Below are positions 26,989-36,636 of a DNA stretch of 64,000 bases, one piece after another (positions within the stretch are counted from its first letter, which is position 1; every line of letters starts with the position of its first letter). A program made the translations under genes and the position numbers. The DNA lies in the NCBI GenBank assembly GCA_049799955.1, contig JBARIW010000054.1, positions 1-64,000 on the forward strand, read 5' to 3'. This DNA is from JBGTFE01 sp049799955. GTDB lineage: Bacteria; Acidobacteriota; Blastocatellia; Pyrinomonadales; Pyrinomonadaceae. The notes under the pieces were generated by a model. It had not been told where the DNA came from. It saw only the letters and a program-made list of their open reading frames with translations, and ran no database searches.

Positions 26989-29900
26989 AGCTCTTCATCC
27001 TTTTTCTTTTTTTCTTTTTTTAAATCTTCAGTTCCCAAAACATAACGGGAAGAATATTTCTCCGGCTGCGGCAGACCGAGACGACTTTCGCCCACATAAC
27101 CTTCTCCAATCACCAATGACGGATTAAGCAGCGGGTCGCGGCTTCCCAGACCGAGCAAAGTATCCATTCCCAAACGCACTTCTTCAAGACGAAACAAATT
27201 CCAGTAATATCGATAATCGCAAATCGTGTGAGCGGGCTTTTCCAAATCGACGACGCGACGCACAAGCTCCAGCTTCCGGTTTTGCTCTTCGGGCGTTTCG
27301 GGCTTTTCACCGCTCAGGTGCGCCGGTATCAAAACCGTGAAACGATGTGCCGTCCGGTGCATCGCCAGAACCGCGCTTTCAAACTGATACCAATCGCCGA
27401 GCGCTTTAATAACGTTCGGCAGCTCGTCGAAAAGCGAAACCGTTTCAAAGGAACTCCATTTTGTCCCGTAAAAATTATTCAGTTGCCCGATTCGCCGGTA
27501 ACGTCGTGCCAGAAAATCCTGCCAGAGCTTGCGATTGCGGCTCGAATCCGTCGCCAGAGCGAGAAAATCCTGCCAGTCTGCTAATTGTTGCGCGGCGTTT
27601 GTTTCCGTCCCGTGCGGCAGAAAGATTTCTTCGAAATTTCCATAATCGGTGTTGTAGGCGTCGTTTAAATCCTCGATGTCATTCAGATATTTGCCGCGCA
27701 AAAAGGTCTGCCGGTTTTGTCGCTCGCTGGCGGCGGTCTTTGACGGCACAAAACCGAGCGTTTCGAGCGCGAAGCTTTCCCAGATTGCCGCTTCTTCCGC
27801 ATCGGTCGGTCTTATCAGCGGAAACGTCCTTTTTGTATCATTCTCGAATTTTGCCCGGTAGCGCTGATGCAGTACGTCCGCGCCCTGTTTGGGCGTCCAA
27901 CGCGAAGTTTCCTGCGTAATTCGCGGAAGATTTTGTTCTTCGGCAGAATCCGCCGGAATAATTTCGGGCGTGCGCCGCGTCAGAAATTTTTCGACAATCC
28001 GAATCGGGTCGCGGACTTTTTCTTCAGTCGTTTGCGTATCGAAAATACTCTCGTCGGCGCACGAATCGAGAACCAGACGCAAAGCTATTCGAATTCCGCG
28101 CACCGTTCCGCGATATTGGAAAAAATCGACCGCGTGGCTGATAAAAAGGCGTCTTTTTTCCTCTTTCCACGCCGGGTCGAGAGCGACGCCGAACCAGTTT
28201 GCCAGCCAGTCAAGCGCGTCGGGCGGCGCGCTTCTGACATCGAACAGCATCTGCACGGCGGCGATTTTGTCTTCAATCGTCGTGTAAAAACCTTCAAAAT
28301 TTGCCAGAAAACGGTCGAGGAAAAAAGCCGACTGCGCGTCTTCGCGATAAACCGAAGGCAGATAATTATCCAGGTAAGAGAAACGCGGATAATAAAGACG
28401 CATCGCTGAAATTCGCGGCGTTCGCTGCCCGTTTCCCGAAAACACGAGCTTGAGCTGCAAATAACGCCCTTTGGCTCGCTGGAATAAAAGCTCCCACGTT
28501 CCTTTTCCTTTTTCCTTCGAGACGACGCTGCTGACGAAAGGCTGTTCCGAACCGTTTCCGCGCAGGTAAAGCTTCGGTTCAGCCTGCCACGCGGTTTGCT
28601 CCAAATCGCTTTTCGTGCGGGCGGCGCGGCTGTAAATTTCAATTTTTGTTCCCGCTGAAATACAGCCGTCGAGCATCAGGCGATGCCAAACGCAATCTGT
28701 TTCCTTGCCGTCAAAAACAGAAGTTTCAAGCGTTCCGGCAGTAACATAAAGCGGGCGTCTCTGCCTGACGAGCGGCAGCCAGCGCTCGCCCAAATCAAAA
28801 TAGACCTGCCCGTCGGCGGTCGTAAAACCTTTGCCGCCGAAGAGACGCATCGGAAAATATTCCGTAACCGGCTGAAGCTCAAAATTTTTGCCGACGACAC
28901 ACGGCGGTAAATCGAGCGCAGGAGAAACGGGCAGCTCGTCTTTGCAAACCAATCTGAACGCAAAAGCCTGATTGCCTTCTTCGGTAACGATATAAAGCCG
29001 GTCTTGTGTTTCTTCTCCCTGAGCATCGACAAAAGCGATGTCATATCCGCGCAGGCGAAACTTTTTCGGCGGCGACAAAAGCAAATCGTCTTCGTCTTCC
29101 TGAACCTCGGATGAAATCGAAGCGGTCGTCAATTCATCCAGTTTTTGCTCCCGGTAATAGCGATGAATAATCGAAAAATCCTCGTCCTGCGGAAGATTGA
29201 GAATCAAAACCGTATCGTCCGGCAGCGCTTCAATCGAAATCGGGTCTTCGTCCCACGGCAGTTCCGAGAAAACCTTTTCGGCGGGAAGATTTTCGCTGTG
29301 CTTGCGTTTTTCCAGTTTATCGAGCGGCTGAAAAACGTCGTCTGTTTCTTCGGCTTTCAGATTTTTTTCGCCGACGGCATTAAAATTTTTATCGAGCGTC
29401 CAGTAACGATGATTTTTGCGGTCGAGGACGAATGCGCCGCCGGAACGCCGCGCGGTTATGTCGAAAGGAGCGAAATCAACGTCGTCGCGCCACAGAATCC
29501 GGCGCGGCTCACCGACTGAAAACAAATCGAAAATCAACAAGCCTTTTGGTTCGAGCGTCCCGACAATCATGTAATTATCAATCGTTATGGCAAGCCCTTG
29601 AAGCGTCGAAGGCGTTTGCGGTACGCTTTGTTCAACCGGCTGAAAATCGCTCTGCGTTTCCTGCGCGCAGTTTCCCGCCGTAACCGGATAATAATCCGAA
29701 ACCGTTTTCGAACCGGCGGATAAAATCTTGATTTTCAACCCCGTTTCGTCAATCCAATACCAGTTGCCGTAACGGTCGCGCGCCGCGCCGCGCCGGTTAA
29801 TCAGGTTCGGCTTTTCATCTTTCGGCGAAGCTGTAAATTTAAACAGGCGCGGCTGCAAAGTGATTTCGCCGGTTTCCTCGTTCCAGTCAAATTGCTGGTC

Positions 29901-30029
29901 GGGAAATGTGTGACCTTCACTTTCGCTTTGCCACATTTTACCCAGAAGCTCACCGCTCTGCGCCAATGTGCATCTTCCCCAATCAGCTTGGGTCAGTAAA
30001 AGATGAAATTTTGTATTGTTGACATCCAT
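26985..30029 (-). CDS. Baseplate wedge protein, gpI/Afp12-like
   Basis: I place the start at ATG 30029, four nucleotides past the gpJ stop, giving 1014 residues; a TTG 24 bases upstream would extend it by eight residues. The first 500 residues contain beta-propeller-like segments (IDNYMIVGTLEPKGLLIFDL) and a variable domain. The diagnostic phage tail protein I region is near residues 560-680: YLPSVYREDAQSAFFLDRFL, then DALDWLANWFGVALDPAW, then FFQYRGTVRGIRIAL. gpI-type proteins form baseplate wedges with gpJ, and the adjacent gpJ gene supports this. The protein is much longer than phage gpI, as usual for eCIS Afp12 homologues. The C-terminus is Lys/Glu-rich. Confidence 0.87.
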   Translation of the reverse strand: MDVNNTKFHLLLTQADWGRCTLAQSGELLGKMWQSESEGHTFPDQQFDWNEETGEITLQPRLFKFTASPKDEKPNLINRRGAARDRYGNWYWIDETGLKIKILSAGSKTVSDYYPVTAGNCAQETQSDFQPVEQSVPQTPSTLQGLAITIDNYMIVGTLEPKGLLIFDLFSVGEPRRILWRDDVDFAPFDITARRSGGAFVLDRKNHRYWTLDKNFNAVGEKNLKAEETDDVFQPLDKLEKRKHSENLPAEKVFSELPWDEDPISIEALPDDTVLILNLPQDEDFSIIHRYYREQKLDELTTASISSEVQEDEDDLLLSPPKKFRLRGYDIAFVDAQGEETQDRLYIVTEEGNQAFAFRLVCKDELPVSPALDLPPCVVGKNFELQPVTEYFPMRLFGGKGFTTADGQVYFDLGERWLPLVRQRRPLYVTAGTLETSVFDGKETDCVWHRLMLDGCISAGTKIEIYSRAARTKSDLEQTAWQAEPKLYLRGNGSEQPFVSSVVSKEKGKGTWELLFQRAKGRYLQLKLVFSGNGQRTPRISAMRLYYPRFSYLDNYLPSVYREDAQSAFFLDRFLANFEGFYTTIEDKIAAVQMLFDVRSAPPDALDWLANWFGVALDPAWKEEKRRLFISHAVDFFQYRGTVRGIRIALRLVLDSCADESIFDTQTTEEKVRDPIRIVEKFLTRRTPEIIPADSAEEQNLPRITQETSRWTPKQGADVLHQRYRAKFENDTKRTFPLIRPTDAEEAAIWESFALETLGFVPSKTAASERQNRQTFLRGKYLNDIEDLNDAYNTDYGNFEEIFLPHGTETNAAQQLADWQDFLALATDSSRNRKLWQDFLARRYRRIGQLNNFYGTKWSSFETVSLFDELPNVIKALGDWYQFESAVLAMHRTAHRFTVLIPAHLSGEKPETPEEQNRKLELVRRVVDLEKPAHTICDYRYYWNLFRLEEVRLGMDTLLGLGSRDPLLNPSLVIGEGYVGESRLGLPQPEKYSSRYVLGTEDLKKEKKKKDEEL

Positions 30030-30033
30030 AATC

Positions 30034-32346
30034 TCAACATTCGTCGGGAACAATCGGAATCGGAATAACCCGCCGTTTTGTTCCTGTTCCTGTTCCTGTT
30101 CCTGTGCCGCCTGTTCCGGTTCCGCCTGTTCCGGTCGTCGTGCCGCGTAATTGCGAAAGCGGAAGCGCGTCGCCGATAGAAACGGAAATTCCCATCACGC
30201 GCGGCAATTCCAGCCCGTTCATCGTTACCTGCTCGTCAGACGTGTTATTTCCTTCCGCCAGCAAAACATCGTTGACGAACATTACGCCCGAAACGCGGCT
30301 GGCAATCGCCAGTAATTCCTTCGCCGTAACGGGTTTGCGAAGCCGCCAGCCGTTTTCGACATCCTCGCTTTGTTCGACCAGCGAATCGGCAATCGCCGGA
30401 TTAAGCGGCGCGAGAAAATCGAGCAGAGCTTTTTTGACGGCTTCACGGACTTCGGAAACAGATTTTTCCCCGACGACATTAATCCCAACCGAAATCCAAA
30501 TCTGTTTGTAGACAGGTCCGCGCATGAAAATTTCGGTCGTAACAAGGCGGCGCTCGTCCACATAATTGCAAATCGTATCTAAAAATAATCTGTCGGGAAC
30601 GGGCGCGTCCGGTTGGCGCGGGTCATAGCGCGGAATAACCATAATCGTTACCGCGCCCGGCGCGTCGCCCGGCTCATTCGGCGAAAATTCGGGATTAAAC
30701 GTCGGGATAATCTCCACGCGTCCAATCAAAACGCCCGGCGTTCTGAGCACAATCAGCTTGAAATCGGAGACGGTAACGAGCCGCTCGCGGTGCTGCAAAT
30801 AGCGCGTTATCTGTTTTTCGCCGTCGAGAACATTTTCCGAATCCGCGCCGCCCCACGTGCGAATCGGATTTGCCACTTTCACTCCGGCGGGCAGAAACGG
30901 GCTTGTGTTTATCGCGCCCGCGCCGACATTTCCGGCGACTCCCGCGCCGTAATCGTAAGAAACGGTGATTTTTGCGCCGAGCGGCGGACGCGCGCCGTGA
31001 ACGCCGTCGCCGAAACGAATTTCTCCTGCCTCGGCATTTACGAGAAAAACTTTCGCATTTTTCGGTTTGCCCGTTTTCGTTCCGGGCGGCTGGCGCAAAT
31101 CCGGCGAAACCACTTCCGAGCCTGCCGCCAGAAGGTCGTCTATTTCCGTCCACGCTTCCGGTTCGGTTCCGGTGGTAACGGACAGCTCAATCGAATGCGG
31201 CACAATCGGCGCGCGCGAAAGTTTTACAATCTGGTCGGGCTCGCCCGTTCCGTCCGGCAAAACTTCGTTTGTTACGCGTGTGCGCTGCGTAATCGTAACG
31301 GCGTTGATGCCAATCCATTGAAAACGAAATTTAATCGCCGTCGCCGTCGCGCGGATGCGCAGCCACGTAATCAGGCGCTCGCTCAGTTTTGTGTCTTCGA
31401 GCGTCGGCGGAAAATCGTCCGCGCCGAGTTCGAGCGGTTCGAGATTTTCCCAGAGATGCAAATCGTCTTCGCCCGGAAGCGTTAATTCGACGACGCCGGG
31501 CTTGGTCAAAACGTCCATCGTTACGCGCGCGTCGAGCGGTCTGTATTGCGGCACGCGCTCGTTTTGCGCGGTCGGAAGCTTGCGGTCGGGCGGCATTTTC
31601 GGTATTTCGTAGGAAAGCCACGAAGAATTTTCCTTGTTTGCTTCCTGACTGCCGGGATGCAAAACCTGCGTGTTTTCATCGAGCGAAGGAACAATGCCGA
31701 GACTCAAAGTTTTATTGGCGATTTTTTTTCTAATCTCGTCAACGTCTTCGTTTTCCTTAGCGAGCAGGGCAATCCAGATGGAATTGTCCATCGTCTGTTC
31801 CGCCAAAGACACGCCTTTTTCATCCTGACCGTCGAGCAGAGCCGTTTCGTAAAGCTCAAGCTCGACATCGTCTTCGAGCGGCGCGCCCTCGAACGAGGCG
31901 TAAAGCTGGCGGTAATAATCTTCAACTTCCGTTTCGGCTGTAATCGGGCGCTTGAAAAAAACCTTTCCTTCGACCGGCAAAATATCCAGCCCGCGCCCGG
32001 TTCGAAACGGAACTTGTCCCGCGCTTACTTCTATACCGGACGGCATCGGAATAGTTTGCGGCAATCCGCGCTCGTTCAAAAATGAAACGATGCCCTGCGC
32101 CGATGTCCCGGATTTGAGCGGAATACCGAGAAGCTGAAGAAACTTTTTCCGGTTGCGTTCGGGAATGAGATTGGCGCGATACAACAGGCTTTCCGTCATA
32201 AACGCGAAAATCTCGATTACCGTCACGCCCGGGTCGCTTCGATTAAAATTCGTCCATTCGGGATTGTGAACGGGAATCCGCGATACGGCTTCGTCAAGTA
32301 AATCCTGATAGCGGCGGTCGTCGATTTTTGGAATTTGCAGTGGCAT
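30034..32346 (-). CDS. Baseplate J-like protein (Afp11-like)
   Basis: A 770-residue putative baseplate assembly protein. The N-terminal signature HNPEWTNFNRSDPGVTVIEI followed by FMTESLLYRANLIPERN is typical of the gpJ/Afp11 family in injection systems. The middle includes the RFGDGVHGARPPLGAKITVSY segment common to J-like proteins, and VTVSDFKLIVLRTPGV. With gp25 and gpI it should form the baseplate wedge. The C-terminal 35 residues are an unusual Gly/Thr repeat (TGTGGTGTGG) ending KRRVIPIPIVPDEC, encoded by a short DNA repeat. It lies 30 nt after the gp25-like gene. Confidence 0.92.
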   Translation of the reverse strand: MPLQIPKIDDRRYQDLLDEAVSRIPVHNPEWTNFNRSDPGVTVIEIFAFMTESLLYRANLIPERNRKKFLQLLGIPLKSGTSAQGIVSFLNERGLPQTIPMPSGIEVSAGQVPFRTGRGLDILPVEGKVFFKRPITAETEVEDYYRQLYASFEGAPLEDDVELELYETALLDGQDEKGVSLAEQTMDNSIWIALLAKENEDVDEIRKKIANKTLSLGIVPSLDENTQVLHPGSQEANKENSSWLSYEIPKMPPDRKLPTAQNERVPQYRPLDARVTMDVLTKPGVVELTLPGEDDLHLWENLEPLELGADDFPPTLEDTKLSERLITWLRIRATATAIKFRFQWIGINAVTITQRTRVTNEVLPDGTGEPDQIVKLSRAPIVPHSIELSVTTGTEPEAWTEIDDLLAAGSEVVSPDLRQPPGTKTGKPKNAKVFLVNAEAGEIRFGDGVHGARPPLGAKITVSYDYGAGVAGNVGAGAINTSPFLPAGVKVANPIRTWGGADSENVLDGEKQITRYLQHRERLVTVSDFKLIVLRTPGVLIGRVEIIPTFNPEFSPNEPGDAPGAVTIMVIPRYDPRQPDAPVPDRLFLDTICNYVDERRLVTTEIFMRGPVYKQIWISVGINVVGEKSVSEVREAVKKALLDFLAPLNPAIADSLVEQSEDVENGWRLRKPVTAKELLAIASRVSGVMFVNDVLLAEGNNTSDEQVTMNGLELPRVMGISVSIGDALPLSQLRGTTTGTGGTGTGGTGTGTGTGTKRRVIPIPIVPDEC
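30081..30104 (-). repeat. Hexanucleotide repeat encoding Gly-Thr tract
   Basis: Four perfect copies of TTCCTG on the plus strand (CAGGAA in the coding sense), followed by degenerate related hexamers to about 30140. They encode the Gly/Thr tract near the C-terminus of the gpJ-like protein. Hexamer changes keep the frame, so copy number would only change linker length. Confidence 0.7.
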
Positions 32347-32376
32347 TTTTAATCCTTAATAAACAACAAATTTCTG

Positions 32377-32775
32377 TTAAGTGCTTCCTAAAGTTACGGT
32401 TAAACTGACACGCTCGGAAACCTGCGTGGCGACGAGCTTATAATAAATCGTCACGATTGCCGCCTGCGAGTCTTCGGCGTCCGGCTCGACGCTGACCGAC
32501 GAGACGCTGATGCGTCCTTCCCATTCAGCCAGCGATTTCGTGATTCGGTCGCGGATAAGCTGGCGGGTCGTCGTCGTGTTCGGCTCAAATAAAAAACGAT
32601 TCAAACCGCCGCCGAATTCGGGCAAATGCAGGCGTTCGTTCAGCTCGGTCATCAAAATTACGCGAATCGATTCGCGCACGTTCGTCTCGCCTTCAGACCA
32701 TTCGACGCGCCCGTCCGCGCCGATTCTGGGCGGAAAGCTGATTCCTTTTCCAAGTATTTTTCCGGCGTTACTCAT
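32377..32775 (-). CDS. gp25/GpW-like baseplate protein (Afp9-like)
   Basis: A 132-residue member of the gpW/gp25 family, normal in length. Characteristic phrases are RESIRVILMTELNERLHLPEFG and LNRFLFEPNTTTTRQLIRDRI. The equivalent T4 gp25 forms the core of the baseplate wedge and starts sheath polymerisation; its old name as a lysozyme is not supported by catalytic residues. The ATG overlaps the stop of the upstream 681-residue gene (ATGA), implying coupling. Confidence 0.93.
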   Translation of the reverse strand: MSNAGKILGKGISFPPRIGADGRVEWSEGETNVRESIRVILMTELNERLHLPEFGGGLNRFLFEPNTTTTRQLIRDRITKSLAEWEGRISVSSVSVEPDAEDSQAAIVTIYYKLVATQVSERVSLTVTLGST

Positions 32776-34817
32776 TTCTTAGATTTCAGTCCCGGCAGCG
32801 GGAAACACATTATAAAAAGCGGCATCCAGCGAAAGATAAAATCGAGCAGGCTGACGATAATCATCAATAAAATCAAGGCGCAAATCGTAATAATCGGAAT
32901 CGAAAGCGAGCACATCATCCCGATTGAAATGTTTCCCGACTTTTTACAGCCGCCTTTATCCTTCACGCTTAAACCTTTGTGAAAGGGAAACGGCAAAACC
33001 GAGAGAACGAGGTCGCCGAATGTAATTCCCTTGAAGCGGTTGACTTGACCGCAAAGCAAATCCGACATCATAAAAGCCGTGTTCCGGTCGAACTTCCGCA
33101 AGCCCGCCGGAGTCGGGTCAATCGGCAGAGAGATGCGAATCGGGCGCGCCGGAGCGTCGGGGTCGAAAAATCCGGCTATCTGAAACGGCTTGGTCGGCTC
33201 GCTCAAAACCGGCGGGTCGATGTCGCCGCAAAGCGGGCGTTCATAAACGCATCGAATCACAAACCAGCCTTCGCGCATATCCATCGGCGCTTGCGCCACG
33301 AGCGGCGTCGGCTGCGGCGGCAAATCCTCTGATTTGGTGGGAAAAGCCGCTTCGATTTTTTGAGCAATCCGGTTGACGGCATCTTCGCCCGCAAAATTTT
33401 CCGGCTCGAAAATTGTCCGTGTAATCTGAACGGTTGCGTTGTCCAGTTTGGTTTGCAGATTAAATTCCGGGTCAGCCAGAGGAAATAAAAAATTCGGATA
33501 CTGAATTTCCGGCGAAGTGCGGCTATACGAAATAGTTACTGCTTCCAAATCATCGCCAAACGGTTTGCTGGTGCTTGAATTTGTTCCTTTGACAGCTATC
33601 AAAGCGTCCTTCAGCGAGCGCTTGACCTGAGTTTTTGTGTAAGTCGTTCCCTTTAGAAATTTGCCCGCGACGCCCAGCTCTACATCGGCATTAAAAACGC
33701 TGTTCAAAACCGTGTTTGTAATTATGTCTTTCAGCTCAGCTTCTTCATCGCTCAAGGCGGGCGAAACGGCATTATTGTTGAGCGCAGCCCAGACTCGCGG
33801 CATTTCGTTTATCAAAAAATCGGCAAAATCGAGCAAAACAAGCCACGACAATGTTTGAATCACGTCGCGCGAGCCGTTTCGCAAATCGGCTTTAACCGCC
33901 TCCGGCTGGTCGTCATCGGCGTCTTCACCGGCTTGTATTGCATTATTTGTGTGCTGTGCTGACTGCAATAAACTTTTCCACGGGTCGCGAAACTGCGCGC
34001 GCATTAAAAGCGTTCGTGAATCGGGCGCATCGTTTTCGGACGAACCGCCGCCGGTCGAAGCGCTTTCAGCCGCAATATACGATTCGCGTCTCGCGGCTGG
34101 AATCACGCCGGAGAAGATTTTTCGCCTTCGCCCGTCGTCTTCATCAAAGCTGACGGCAAAAAGCGGCTGCCGTTCTTCGCCGTCAACTATCGAAGTTTTG
34201 TTTGCGACTTTCTGCCATTTTCCCTCTTTTGATTTAACGACGAAAGCGTATTCCTCCCACGTCGAATCCAATGCGGGCAGCGGTTCATCGGGATTCAAAG
34301 CTCCCTTCGGAAACAAACGGCGAATGACATACGAAACTTTTTCTTCGCGGTCGCCGTTCAAAGCCTTGTCGGGCAAGCCCGGACGCTCGCAGACGAGACA
34401 CGCCGAAATCAAATAAAAACGCTGGTGCGCCGGTTGATAAAGTTTGAGCGGTCTGTTTGCCGAATTATTGCTGAAAGCTGTAAACTGCGTGGGCAGAAGA
34501 TTTACTCCGTTCTTTTTGTCCTCTTTTCTTTTGGAAATAAGTCTCAAACGGTCCAACTTTCGCGCAAATGCCGGAGCAAGCTTGATTGGTTCGGGCTGCG
34601 GAGAAACGCCGCGCCACGTTTCAGGCAAAGCGACATACTGCGCAAGGCGCTTCGGGTCGTTGGCGAGCATTTCGACATAATCGTCCATAAAAGTATCGGT
34701 CGCAAAGCGCAAAATGCTCGGACGGCTGAATTCCGCGCGGCGCAGCGCAGCCGATGTTTGACCGATTGCGGTTTGCCACAAAGGCGAAGGTGTTGTCCAT
34801 TGAACCGTGTCTCTCAT
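32772..34817 (-). CDS. eCIS-associated protein with hydrophobic C-terminus
   Basis: A 681-residue protein between the spike and gp25 genes. Most of it is soluble and of unknown fold. The C-terminal 60 residues contain a Cys-bearing loop (KGGCKKSG) and then a strongly hydrophobic stretch, CSLSIPIITICALILLMIIV with FRWMPLFIMCFPLPGL after it, long enough for one or two membrane helices. I recall similar hydrophobic tails in other eCIS clusters at this place, so it is probably a conserved baseplate component. It could touch or enter a membrane. No enzymatic motif is seen. It starts 7 nt after the spike gene. Confidence 0.75.
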   Translation of the reverse strand: MRDTVQWTTPSPLWQTAIGQTSAALRRAEFSRPSILRFATDTFMDDYVEMLANDPKRLAQYVALPETWRGVSPQPEPIKLAPAFARKLDRLRLISKRKEDKKNGVNLLPTQFTAFSNNSANRPLKLYQPAHQRFYLISACLVCERPGLPDKALNGDREEKVSYVIRRLFPKGALNPDEPLPALDSTWEEYAFVVKSKEGKWQKVANKTSIVDGEERQPLFAVSFDEDDGRRRKIFSGVIPAARRESYIAAESASTGGGSSENDAPDSRTLLMRAQFRDPWKSLLQSAQHTNNAIQAGEDADDDQPEAVKADLRNGSRDVIQTLSWLVLLDFADFLINEMPRVWAALNNNAVSPALSDEEAELKDIITNTVLNSVFNADVELGVAGKFLKGTTYTKTQVKRSLKDALIAVKGTNSSTSKPFGDDLEAVTISYSRTSPEIQYPNFLFPLADPEFNLQTKLDNATVQITRTIFEPENFAGEDAVNRIAQKIEAAFPTKSEDLPPQPTPLVAQAPMDMREGWFVIRCVYERPLCGDIDPPVLSEPTKPFQIAGFFDPDAPARPIRISLPIDPTPAGLRKFDRNTAFMMSDLLCGQVNRFKGITFGDLVLSVLPFPFHKGLSVKDKGGCKKSGNISIGMMCSLSIPIITICALILLMIIVSLLDFIFRWMPLFIMCFPLPGLKSKK

Positions 34818-34824
34818 AAATTTC

Positions 34825-35541
34825 TCACCAGATATTGCCCGCGCCCGGCGTGTAGGACGCGCTGATAACGCTGTTGCTGATTATCGTGTCGCACTGCACG
34901 ACGCCGCTGAATTTCGACATTCCGGCGTCAACCGTAACCATTCCGGCGGAAACCGCAACCTGCGAAGCGTTTATAGTTACTTTCGCCGAGGCGGTAATCG
35001 TAATTCCGCTCGTTTCCAATTTGACCGAATTGCCGTTGCTGTCCACAATTTCGACCGCGCCGGGACCGTCTTTCAAAGTAATTTTCTGCCCGCCCGGCGT
35101 TTCCAAAATCATTTTTTCCTGACCGTCCTGGTCGTCGAGCGTAACTTTTACGCCGTTGCGCGAGCGCAAAACTTTTTTATAATTTTTTCCGCCGCCGTCC
35201 ATGCTTTCGGGCGGCTTGTCGCTGCCGTTCCAGAGACATCCGACGACATACGGGCGGCGCGCGTCTCCGGCTTCAAAAGCGACTAAAACCTCGTCGTTCA
35301 CGTCGGGAACAAACCAGCTTCCGCGATTATTCCCGCCCATCATCGTCGCCAGACGCGCCCACGCTTCGTAGCGCGAGCCGTTCGTGTCGGGCGACCACGG
35401 CAGAGAAATTTTCACTCTGCCCTGTCCGTCGGGGTCTTTGATGTCGGTAACCAAAGCGGGAAAGACGCCATACCAGCGTCCGCCGAGTCCGTGCGGGACG
35501 CGTTCTTCCGTAACTGTTGTGATTGCAGTTCCTTTCGGCAT
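34825..35541 (-). CDS. Baseplate central spike, gpV/Afp8-like
   Basis: A 238-residue spike protein. Residues about 20-115 are a gp5-type OB-fold (YGVFPALVTDIKDPDGQGRV, SWFVPDVNDEVLVAFEAGD, VVGCLWNGSDKPP). Residues 120-225 are short beta repeats that should form the trimeric beta-helix needle (VKVTLDDQDGQEKMILETPG). It should sit on the gpD-like hub encoded just upstream and puncture the target envelope. It lacks a PAAR tip domain, and no separate PAAR gene is seen in the operon. It lies 15 nt after the hub gene. Confidence 0.92.
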   Translation of the reverse strand: MPKGTAITTVTEERVPHGLGGRWYGVFPALVTDIKDPDGQGRVKISLPWSPDTNGSRYEAWARLATMMGGNNRGSWFVPDVNDEVLVAFEAGDARRPYVVGCLWNGSDKPPESMDGGGKNYKKVLRSRNGVKVTLDDQDGQEKMILETPGGQKITLKDGPGAVEIVDSNGNSVKLETSGITITASAKVTINASQVAVSAGMVTVDAGMSKFSGVVQCDTIISNSVISASYTPGAGNIW

Positions 35542-35556
35542 TATTTTTCTCTGTTC

Positions 35557-36627
35557 TTATGTTTGTCCGATGCCCGTGCGCTCGGCTCTGAATTCGGTTC
35601 TAAATCCTTTCGCGTTATCAAAAATATGGGCGATTTCGGCGACGTAATATTTCCCGTTAAAAAGTTTTCCCAGACCGTCAAGCTCGACAAACGCGCCGAC
35701 CCGGAGTTTTGCGTCCGGTTCGGCAATTCCGCGACCGACGACAAACTGCCGCGCCGTCGTTTTCAGAAAGCTTTCGGCGGCGTACTGCGCTTCCTGACTG
35801 TTGAGCGGAACGGCGTGAACAATCGATTCCTTGCGCTCGCCGAAGGCTTGTTTCAAAATACTGATGCCGCTCGTGTCGCTGCCAAGCTCGCTGCTGATAA
35901 TCGAAGCCTGCGCCTCGTGCCTGACTGCTTCCTTTGCCGAAACGTCCCAACCGGCGGCGACGACGCTCGTGCGCTGGTTTGCCAAATCCGCCATCACGCA
36001 AAACTCGCGCAGCTGCGCGCCGTGTTTGAGCGATAATTTATCCTGACCGCGCTTTGAACGCGTTTTGACGTTTAAGGTTTTATCTTTAATCCAAACTTCA
36101 GCGTCAATCGCTCGGGCGCGCTCGCGCAAAAAAGCCAAATCGCTTTGATTTACCTGCGCCACGACTTTATATGTCGGGCTGGAAACGTCGATGCTCGCAG
36201 TCAGGCTGTGTTCACCGGCGATTTTGTTGAAAATATCCGAGTCCGTTACGTCTTCGAAAGTGCGCGTCCGGCGCGTCATCCGCAAATTTTGCAGAGCGTC
36301 TTCGGCAAGAACCGTTATTTCCGGCGACTGCGCTTCGGGAAAATTGGCTTCGAGCGCCGTAATTTTACCGTTAAAAAGCTCGTCCCGTTCGATTTTTATT
36401 TGAAAATCTTTGCCGAAATCGAGCGTCTGCCGGTCGAAATAAAGAAAATCGGTCGAGTTGTTTTTCGGTCCCCAGTTGCCGAATTTCGCCTCGCAGCGAT
36501 AAAGACCGTTTGTCTTTTCGGTAATCAAAAGATAGTTCAGCCCGCCGACCAGAGAAGTATTTTCCTCGCCGCCGATAAAAATCTTCGGTCGCGCAGAGTT
36601 AAGTCCGGTTGTCGAATCAAGTGGCAT
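35557..36627 (-). CDS. Baseplate hub, phage late control gpD-like
   Basis: A 356-residue hub protein. Family phrases include YLLITEKTNGLYRCEAKFGN, QTDLAFLRERARAIDAEVWI-like text (here QSDLAFLRERARAIDAEVWI) and the C-terminal LRVGAFVELDGLGKLFNGKY YVAEI region. In VgrG/Afp8-type spikes, the gpD and gpV parts are often fused; here they are separate genes in the order gpD then gpV. It forms the trimeric base between tube and spike. It starts 9 nt after the small gene upstream. Confidence 0.9.
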   Translation of the reverse strand: MPLDSTTGLNSARPKIFIGGEENTSLVGGLNYLLITEKTNGLYRCEAKFGNWGPKNNSTDFLYFDRQTLDFGKDFQIKIERDELFNGKITALEANFPEAQSPEITVLAEDALQNLRMTRRTRTFEDVTDSDIFNKIAGEHSLTASIDVSSPTYKVVAQVNQSDLAFLRERARAIDAEVWIKDKTLNVKTRSKRGQDKLSLKHGAQLREFCVMADLANQRTSVVAAGWDVSAKEAVRHEAQASIISSELGSDTSGISILKQAFGERKESIVHAVPLNSQEAQYAAESFLKTTARQFVVGRGIAEPDAKLRVGAFVELDGLGKLFNGKYYVAEIAHIFDNAKGFRTEFRAERTGIGQT

Positions 36628-36636
36628 CTTTTTCCT

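Noticed and set aside
30613..31485. 290-residue open frame on the plus strand
   Set aside because: Antisense to the gpJ-like gene, extremely Arg/Asn-rich, no family features.
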